Source: Pseudonocardia sulfidoxydans NBRC 16205
GTDB lineage: Bacteria > Actinomycetota > Actinomycetes > Mycobacteriales > Pseudonocardiaceae
DNA length: 34,524 nt
NCBI RefSeq assembly: GCF_007989085.1
Contig: NZ_BJVJ01000064.1
Span: forward strand, 1-34,524
Direction: 5' to 3'
Shown here in pieces: positions 30,082-34,524 of the stretch. The notes beneath the pieces are model-generated. The model searched no databases, had not been told where the DNA came from, and saw nothing but the letters and a program-made list of their open reading frames with translations. The position numbers were made by a program, and so were the translations under genes. How positions within the stretch are numbered: position 1 is the stretch's first letter; each line of letters begins with the position of its first letter.

Positions 30082-31506
30082 TTACTGGGGCTCGGCGTCC
30101 GGTGCGTCGTTCGTGACGGCAGGCACCGACTCCCTCGTACGTGGCCGCACGACGAACTCGCCCAGCGCCACCCCCGCCGCCAGCGCGAGACCGATCGCCA
30201 ACGCGAGCGTCACCGTCACCAGTCCTTCGGCAACCCCCTGCACCGCAAGCTGGTAGAAGCCGCGGTAGGCCGTCAGACCGGGCAGCAGGGGAGTGATGCC
30301 CGCGAGCGTGACGACGAGCGTCGGCACCCTCGTCGTCCGGCGCACGATCCCGGAGAACACCCCGATGACGACGGCCGCGATCCCGGTGGTCGCGATCGGA
30401 CCGAGCTGGGCGAACTGGGACAGCAGCGAATAGACGCCCCAGCCCGCAGCGCCCGCGACACCCGCCAACGGCAACGTCCGCAACGGCGCGTACCCCGCCA
30501 GCGCGTACGCCGCCGCGGCCACCGCGCCCATCGCCACCGACAGCCCGAGCCGACCCGCCGACACCGACACATCGCCCGACACCTCCAGCGCGACGCCCAC
30601 CGCGAAGCCCAGCTTCAGGCCGATGACGACGCCCGTCAGCAACCCCGCCGAGAGCAGCGCGATCTCCACACCCCGGCCCGCCGCTGTCACGTAGTAGCCG
30701 GTGATGGCGTCCTGCACCGTGCTGACCACCGACAACCCCGACAGCAGCACGGTGATGCCCGCCGCCACCACCAGCGACGGCCGCGCCCCGTCGGGGAACA
30801 CCCCGGCCGCGAGCAGACCCACGGTCGACAACGTCGCGAACAGACCGCCGATCACCTGCAGGAAGAACGTCGGCAACCCGAAGCGGGACAACAGCCGACC
30901 GGTCCGGTCGATCAACGCCGTCACCACGAACGCCAGCGCCGCCGTCACCGGCGCCCCGCCCAGCAGGATCGCGATCGTGCCCGCCAGCAGCGCCCAGCCC
31001 GCCGTCGCCACCCAGCGCGGGTACGGGTGCGGGGCCGCCGTCACCGCGGACAGCTCCGACGCCGCCTTGCGGATGTCGGCGTTGCCCGCCTCCGTCTCGG
31101 ACACCAGCCCGCGCACCGCGGCCAGCCGGGTGAGGTCGAGCGAGCGGTAGCGCACCAGCCGCATCGTCGTCACCGGCGGCGCCACCTTGCCGCGGTGACA
31201 GCTCATCGTCACCGACGTGAACGTGATGTCCACCTCGACCGCCGACAACCCACCCACCCGGGCCAGCCGCAGCATCGTCTCGGTGACCTCGTCGACACTC
31301 TCCCCGCTCGAGAGCAGCACCTCACCCACCCGCATGCACAGGTCCAGGACCTCCTGCACGCGGGCGTCGTCGGGGACCTGCGGGCCGACCTCGAGCATCG
31401 GCAACGTCGGAGGTCCCGCGGAGAGCAGCCGGCGGGCGTCGCGCCGCAGCGCACCCCGCAACCTGCGGGTGAGCCGGTCGGCGGCGCCGTCGTGCGAGCC
31501 GACCAC
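30082..31506 (-). CDS. ThrE-type threonine/serine exporter
   Basis: The 474-residue membrane protein has a soluble N-terminal region with the DUF1212/ThrE motif (VQEVLDLCMRVGEVLLSSGESVDEVTETML, about residues 50-80) followed by MSCHRG and VTTMRLVRYRSLDLTRL. About ten membrane helices follow from residue 165, in two sets of five, the second being the DUF3815-like half with AGITPLLPGLTAYRGFYQL. The family exports threonine and serine by proton exchange in Corynebacterium. Fused forms of this size are normal in actinobacteria. The start GTG 31506 lacks a clear ribosome site, so a later start is possible. It lies 52 bases upstream of otsA and may share its transcript. Confidence 0.85.
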   Translation of the reverse strand: MVGSHDGAADRLTRRLRGALRRDARRLLSAGPPTLPMLEVGPQVPDDARVQEVLDLCMRVGEVLLSSGESVDEVTETMLRLARVGGLSAVEVDITFTSVTMSCHRGKVAPPVTTMRLVRYRSLDLTRLAAVRGLVSETEAGNADIRKAASELSAVTAAPHPYPRWVATAGWALLAGTIAILLGGAPVTAALAFVVTALIDRTGRLLSRFGLPTFFLQVIGGLFATLSTVGLLAAGVFPDGARPSLVVAAGITVLLSGLSVVSTVQDAITGYYVTAAGRGVEIALLSAGLLTGVVIGLKLGFAVGVALEVSGDVSVSAGRLGLSVAMGAVAAAAYALAGYAPLRTLPLAGVAGAAGWGVYSLLSQFAQLGPIATTGIAAVVIGVFSGIVRRTTRVPTLVVTLAGITPLLPGLTAYRGFYQLAVQGVAEGLVTVTLALAIGLALAAGVALGEFVVRPRTRESVPAVTNDAPDAEPQ

Positions 31507-31560
31507 GGTCAGCGATGAAGGACGACGGTCAGGGGCACGTCGGCCAGGGTAGGGGCCTGC

Positions 31561-32307
31561 TCAGTGGCGTGTGCGCCGGCGGTAGCACCAGACCGAGAAC
31601 GCGAACGACACCACGAGCAGTCCGACGGCCCACACCGGCCCGACCCAGCCCGCCGACCCGATCGGCGTGCCCGTCAGCAGCCCGCGCACCGTCTCGATGA
31701 TCGGCGTCACCGGTTGGTGGTCGCCGATCGCGCGCAGCACCGCCGGCATCGTCTCCGTCGGCACGAACGCGCTGCTCAGATAGGGCAGGAACAGCATCAC
31801 GAAACTCAACGCGCTCGCCGACTCCACGCTGCGTGCCAACGTCCCCAGCCCCGCGGCCAGCCACGACAGCGCCAGCACGTACAGCAGCACCAGCGCGGCC
31901 GCGAGCAGCCAGTCCAGCGGCGACGCGGTGGGCCGGAACCCCATCGCCACCGCCGCACCGACGACGACGGTCGTCGCCACCGCGTTGCGCGCCACGCTCG
32001 CCGCGACGTGCCCCGTCAGCACCGCCGACGCCCGCACCGGCATCGACCGCAGCCGGTCGATCATGCCGCTGTTCATGTCGTCGGCCACCGCCATCGCCGT
32101 CGACGCCGCGCCGTAGCCCGCGCACAGCAGGATCGTCCCCGGCACGACATAGGTGACGTAGGCGGTCCCCGTGTCGATCGCCCCGCCGAACACGTAGACG
32201 TACAACGCCATCATCAGCAGCGGCAGGACGACCGACATGATCATCGTGTCGACGTTGCGCCTGGTCAGCCGGACACTGCGGCCGACCATCGTCAGGGTGG
32301 CGCTCAT
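31561..32307 (-). CDS. ABC-2 type efflux permease (DrrB-like)
   Basis: The 248-residue membrane subunit has about six helices, starting at TMIMSVVLPLLMMALYVYVFGG, and a conserved cytoplasmic loop with DDMNSGMIDRLRSMPVRASAVLTGH. The MFLPYLSSAFVPTETMPAVLRAIGDHQPVTPIIETVRGLL segment is typical of the DrrB daunorubicin-resistance permease group. With the ATPase next to it, it would export a hydrophobic compound. The ATG start overlaps the ATPase stop in ATGA (32304-32307). The substrate is unknown. Confidence 0.9.
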   Translation of the reverse strand: MSATLTMVGRSVRLTRRNVDTMIMSVVLPLLMMALYVYVFGGAIDTGTAYVTYVVPGTILLCAGYGAASTAMAVADDMNSGMIDRLRSMPVRASAVLTGHVAASVARNAVATTVVVGAAVAMGFRPTASPLDWLLAAALVLLYVLALSWLAAGLGTLARSVESASALSFVMLFLPYLSSAFVPTETMPAVLRAIGDHQPVTPIIETVRGLLTGTPIGSAGWVGPVWAVGLLVVSFAFSVWCYRRRTRH

Positions 32308-33239
32308 CGGGTGCTCCCGGCGGTCGTGAGGGTGCGCCTGGTCAGGCCCACGAACACGTCGTCGAGGGTCGGGCGGTGGCTCGTGACCCGGTCCGGCTCC
32401 GCGTTCGCGGCGCGCAGCGCGTCGAGGACGCGGTGGAGTTCGGTGGCGGATCCGTCGGTCGGTATTCCGATCCTGGTCTCCTGCGGGTCGGCGGGCACGT
32501 CGAGGACCACCGCCGCCTTCTCGAGGCTTGCTCGGTCGGCGAACCAGAGTTCGAGACGGTCGCCGCCGACGCGGGCCTTCAGCTCGTCGGCCGAGCCCTC
32601 CGCCGCGACCCGGCCGTCGTCGATCAACACGATCCGGTCGGCCAACCGGTCCGCCTCCTCCAGGTACTGGGTCGTCAGCACCACGGTCGTGCCGGCGCAC
32701 ACCAGCTCGCCGACCGCGTCCCACATCGTCGCCCGGCTCGCGGGGTCGAGGCCGGCGGTCGGCTCGTCGAGGAACAGCAGCCGCGGTGCCGCGACCAGGC
32801 TCATCGCCAGGTCGAGGCGGCGCCGCATCCCACCGGAGTAGGTGACGACGCGCCGGTCCGCGGCACCGGTCAGCTCGAACCGCTCGAGCAGTTGCGCCGA
32901 ACGCTTCGTGGCGCCGGCTCTACCCAGCCGCAGGAGCCGCCCGATCATCGTGAGGTTCTCCCGGCCGGTCTGCTGCGCGTCGACCGCCGCGTACTGGCCG
33001 GTCAGCGCGATCACCTCCCGCACCTGCCGCGGCTGGGTCACGATGTCGAACCCCGCGATCCGCGCCGACCCGCCGTCAGGGCGGGTCAGGGTGCCGAGGA
33101 TGCGCACCGTCGTCGTCTTGCCGGCGCCGTTGGGGCCGAGCAACGCGAGCACCGAGCCCTCCGCGACGGCGAGATCGACGCCGTCGAGCACCGCCGTGTC
33201 GCCGTAGCGCTTCCGCAGGCCCGTCGCCTCCAGGATCAT
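32304..33239 (-). CDS. ABC efflux ATPase (DrrA-like)
   Basis: The 311-residue ATPase has Walker A GPNGAGKTT, Q-loop ALTGQYAAVD, signature YSGGMRRRLDLAMSL, Walker B LLFLDEPTAGLD and the switch-His position replaced as TTQYLEEAD, as usual for DrrA-type proteins. A C-terminal domain of about 80 residues (DRLELWFADRASLEK..., RPTLDDVFVGLTRRTL) matches the DrrA group. ATG 33239 has a GAGGGGGA site upstream; an open frame to 33659 runs through the TetR gene and is not real. The operator pair at 33252-33290 lies between it and the divergent TetR gene, so the transporter is probably repressed by that protein. Confidence 0.93.
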   Translation of the reverse strand: MILEATGLRKRYGDTAVLDGVDLAVAEGSVLALLGPNGAGKTTTVRILGTLTRPDGGSARIAGFDIVTQPRQVREVIALTGQYAAVDAQQTGRENLTMIGRLLRLGRAGATKRSAQLLERFELTGAADRRVVTYSGGMRRRLDLAMSLVAAPRLLFLDEPTAGLDPASRATMWDAVGELVCAGTTVVLTTQYLEEADRLADRIVLIDDGRVAAEGSADELKARVGGDRLELWFADRASLEKAAVVLDVPADPQETRIGIPTDGSATELHRVLDALRAANAEPDRVTSHRPTLDDVFVGLTRRTLTTAGSTR

Positions 33240-33251
33240 CGCCGTCCCCCT

Positions 33252-33290
33252 CTGCGTATAGCGTACGCAGATCAGCGTAGCGCATACGCA
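33252..33290. promoter_or_regulatory. Tandem operator pair for the TetR-family regulator
   Basis: CTGCGTATAGCGTACGCAG (33252-33270) has perfect 7-bp inverted arms, CTGCGTA and TACGCAG, around five bases. A second site, GCGTAGCGCATACGC (33275-33289), has the same GCGTA/TACGC arms around five bases. They occupy the 75-base region between the divergent transporter and TetR genes, where binding would cover both promoters. Confidence 0.75.
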
Positions 33291-33301
33291 GTTGGTGTTC
33301 C

Positions 33302-33307
33302 TAGACT
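33302..33307 (+). promoter_or_regulatory. Candidate -10 (leaderless) of the TetR gene
   Basis: TAGACT ends seven bases before GTG 33315; no ribosome site is seen. It lies 12 bases after the second operator arm. Confidence 0.45.
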
Positions 33308-33314
33308 GCGAGCC

Positions 33315-34061
33315 GTGGCCGACGGACGCAGCTTCGAGGACGACGTCGAACTGCTCTGGGGCCTGCGCGACACACCCCGCCGCGGCCCCCGCCCCACCCT
33401 CACCGTCGACGAGATCGTCCGTGCCGCCGTCGACATCGCCGACGCCGACGGACTCGCCGCCGTCTCCATGGCCCGCGTCGCCGAACGCCTCGGCAACGCC
33501 CCCATGGCCCTCTACCGGCACGTCCGCAGCAAATCCGAACTGCTGGTCCTCATGGCCGACGCCGCCATGGACACCCCACCCCCGCCCGCCGACGGCACCG
33601 GCTGGCGCCCCGCCCTCACCGCCTGGGCGCACGACATCATCGCGATGTTCCGCGCACACCCCTGGGCCGCAACGCTTCCCATCGCCGGCCCACCCGTCGG
33701 ACCCCGCAACCTCGCCTGGTTCGACGCCGCCCTCGGCGCCCTCGGCGACACCGGGCTCGACCCCGGCCTCAAAGTCGCCGTCGTCATGGGGCTCATCACC
33801 TACGTGCAGGGCGAGATCCGGCTGACCGCCGAGCTCTCCGCCGCCTTCACCGACGACCCCGCCCCCTTCGGCGCCCGCTACGGCGCCGCCCTCGCCCGCG
33901 TCGTCGACCCCCGCACCCTCCCCGCCCTCGCCGCCGTCGTCGCAGCCGGCGTCTTCGACGTCACCGCCACCGACTTCGGTGCCGACATCGCCGCCGACTT
34001 CGACTTCGGCCTCGAATGCTTCCTCGACGGCGTCGCCGTCACCATCGATCGGCAGGGGTAG
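33315..34061 (+). CDS. TetR-family repressor of the efflux operon
   Basis: The 248-residue protein has an N-terminal extension of about 25 residues and then a TetR-type DNA-binding domain (TLTVDEIVRAAVDIADADGLAAVSMARVAERLGNAPMALYRHV, about residues 28-72). Its C-terminal helical domain is of the TetR_C type (residues 90-245), like regulators of drug and macrolide efflux. The long Ala/Asp-rich stretch near the C-terminus (DVTATDFGADIAADFDFGLECFL) is helical. It is divergent from the DrrAB-like genes with two operators between, the usual layout for auto-repression and control of an efflux pump. The ligand is unknown. Confidence 0.92.
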   Translation: MADGRSFEDDVELLWGLRDTPRRGPRPTLTVDEIVRAAVDIADADGLAAVSMARVAERLGNAPMALYRHVRSKSELLVLMADAAMDTPPPPADGTGWRPALTAWAHDIIAMFRAHPWAATLPIAGPPVGPRNLAWFDAALGALGDTGLDPGLKVAVVMGLITYVQGEIRLTAELSAAFTDDPAPFGARYGAALARVVDPRTLPALAAVVAAGVFDVTATDFGADIAADFDFGLECFLDGVAVTIDRQG

Positions 34062-34114
34062 CGCCGCGCGGGACGACAGGAGCGACCACTACGATCCGAA
34101 GGCTTCCAGCACCC

Positions 34115-34189
34115 GCCGGTGTAGCTCAGTGGTAGAGCAACCGCCTTGTAAGCGGTAGGTCGTCGGTTCGATCCCGACCTCCGGCTCCA
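34115..34189 (+). tRNA. tRNA-Thr (anticodon TGT)
   Basis: 75 bases including an encoded CCA. The acceptor stem is GCCGGTG with CTCCGGC (one T/T mismatch). The D-arm has GCTCAGTGGTAGAGC, the anticodon stem ACCGC/GCGGT encloses the loop CTTGTAA with anticodon TGT (decodes ACA), and the T-arm is of the form GTCGG-TTCGATC-CCGAC. The discriminator base is T. A phage-type integrase gene begins 89 bases downstream, so the 3' end is probably an attachment site. Confidence 0.95.
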
Positions 34190-34265
34190 TATCTGGCCAG
34201 CAGCTTTCTGGACTGCTCGCTCGTCCTGAAGCGTCGTCGTGGGATCAAATGTGGTGCGAGCGCGC

Positions 34266-34271
34266 TACGAT
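34266..34271 (+). promoter_or_regulatory. Candidate -10 (leaderless) of the integrase
   Basis: TACGAT ends six bases before GTG 34278; no ribosome site precedes it. Confidence 0.4.
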
Positions 34272-34277
34272 CTTGCC

Positions 34278-34524
34278 GTGGCGCGACGATCTTCGGCACC
34301 CCCGGGACGGGCGAAGGGCAACATCGAGTCTCTCCCCAGCGGTGCGCTGCGCGTGTCGGTCTACGCCGGGATCGACTCGGTCAGCGGGCGCCGCCACTAC
34401 CTTCGCGAGACGATCAAAGCAGGTCCCGACGCGGCGGCTAGGGCTGAGGCTGCGCGTCTGCGGATGCTCGGTGAGGTCGCAGAGCGCCGCAACCCGCGCA
34501 CGAGTTCGACGATCGACCAGCTCC
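34278..34524 (+). CDS. Tyrosine-recombinase integrase, N-terminal part (runs off the edge)
   Basis: The first 82 residues read as the N-terminal arm-binding region of a phage or ICE tyrosine integrase. A basic start (MARRSSAPPGRAKG) leads to a small beta-stranded unit (NIESLPSGALRVSVYAGIDSVSGRRHYLRETI), then a helix with AARAEAARLRMLGEVAERRNPRTS. That is the AP2-like DNA-binding domain pattern, followed by the beginning of the core-binding domain (STIDQL). Catalytic residues lie beyond the window. It reads away from tRNA-Thr, as expected for an element integrated at the tRNA 3' end. Codon use has more A/T third bases than neighbouring core genes. A site-specific recombinase is likely but the C-terminal half is not visible. 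Confidence 0.75.
   Translation, partial: MARRSSAPPGRAKGNIESLPSGALRVSVYAGIDSVSGRRHYLRETIKAGPDAAARAEAARLRMLGEVAERRNPRTSSTIDQL

Noticed and set aside
1..34524. CRISPR array or defence system
   Set aside because: No regularly spaced direct repeats with unique spacers and no cas-like or defence-like genes. The direct repeats present are tandem or dispersed palindromes.
1..34524. Insertion sequences or transposase remnants
   Set aside because: No transposase motif was found in any plausible frame. The palindromes lack target duplications that I could recognise.

Overview
The window is a GC-rich, actinobacterial chromosome segment. GC is roughly 70% or more, third codon positions are almost all G or C, GTG starts are frequent, and many genes are apparently leaderless. 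Gene order closely follows the Mycobacterium tuberculosis block Rv3604c to Rv3575c, recalled from knowledge and not searched here: DUF2520, panC, panD, coaX, lysS, lsr2, clpC1, mhuD, alpha/beta hydrolase, mutY, carbonic anhydrase, the Rv3587c-type membrane protein, radA, lpqE, carD, ispD, ispF, cysS, rlmB and a LacI regulator. A Pseudonocardia-like or related Pseudonocardiales organism is my inference, not a demonstrated identity.

Layout. 1-3352: the tail of a Pro/Gly/Tyr-rich protein, then a pantothenate/CoA operon (DUF2520, panC, panD, coaX). 3670-9534: lysS, the nucleoid protein lsr2, an iron-type flavin reductase and clpC. 9612-11451: a GAF-domain protein divergent from a cysteine hydrolase. 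11486-13505: a sirtuin cotranscribed with a MhuD-type haem-degrading enzyme, facing an alpha/beta hydrolase across a 23-base promoter region. 13545-18657: carbonic anhydrase, mutY and a degenerate 2H protein; then a membrane-anchored protein; then lpqE and radA. The disA gene normally found after radA is absent. 19001-23837: carD, ispD, ispF, a VOC protein, cysS and rlmB. 23908-26563: a zinc ABC importer (znuA, znuC, znuB) behind a Zur-like operator. 26731-31506: a LacI regulator, otsB, otsA and a ThrE-type exporter. 31561-34061: a DrrAB-type efflux ABC transporter divergent from a TetR regulator with two operator copies. 34115 to the end: tRNA-Thr(TGT), followed at once by the start of an integrase, which marks the edge of an integrated element.

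Almost every protein belongs to a known family, so the unusual material lies mainly between and around genes. Two families of dispersed palindromes (three copies each, with compensating changes in both arms) sit at gene ends, and some of them supply the stop codon of a neighbour. There are back-to-back leaderless promoters whose -10 elements overlap, two apparent CTG starts inside CTGA overlaps, a 15-bp minisatellite next to lsr2, and a haem-degradase/sirtuin gene pair. I did not find a convincing wholly new multi-gene system. The best leads are the palindrome families and the mhuD-sirtuin-hydrolase unit.
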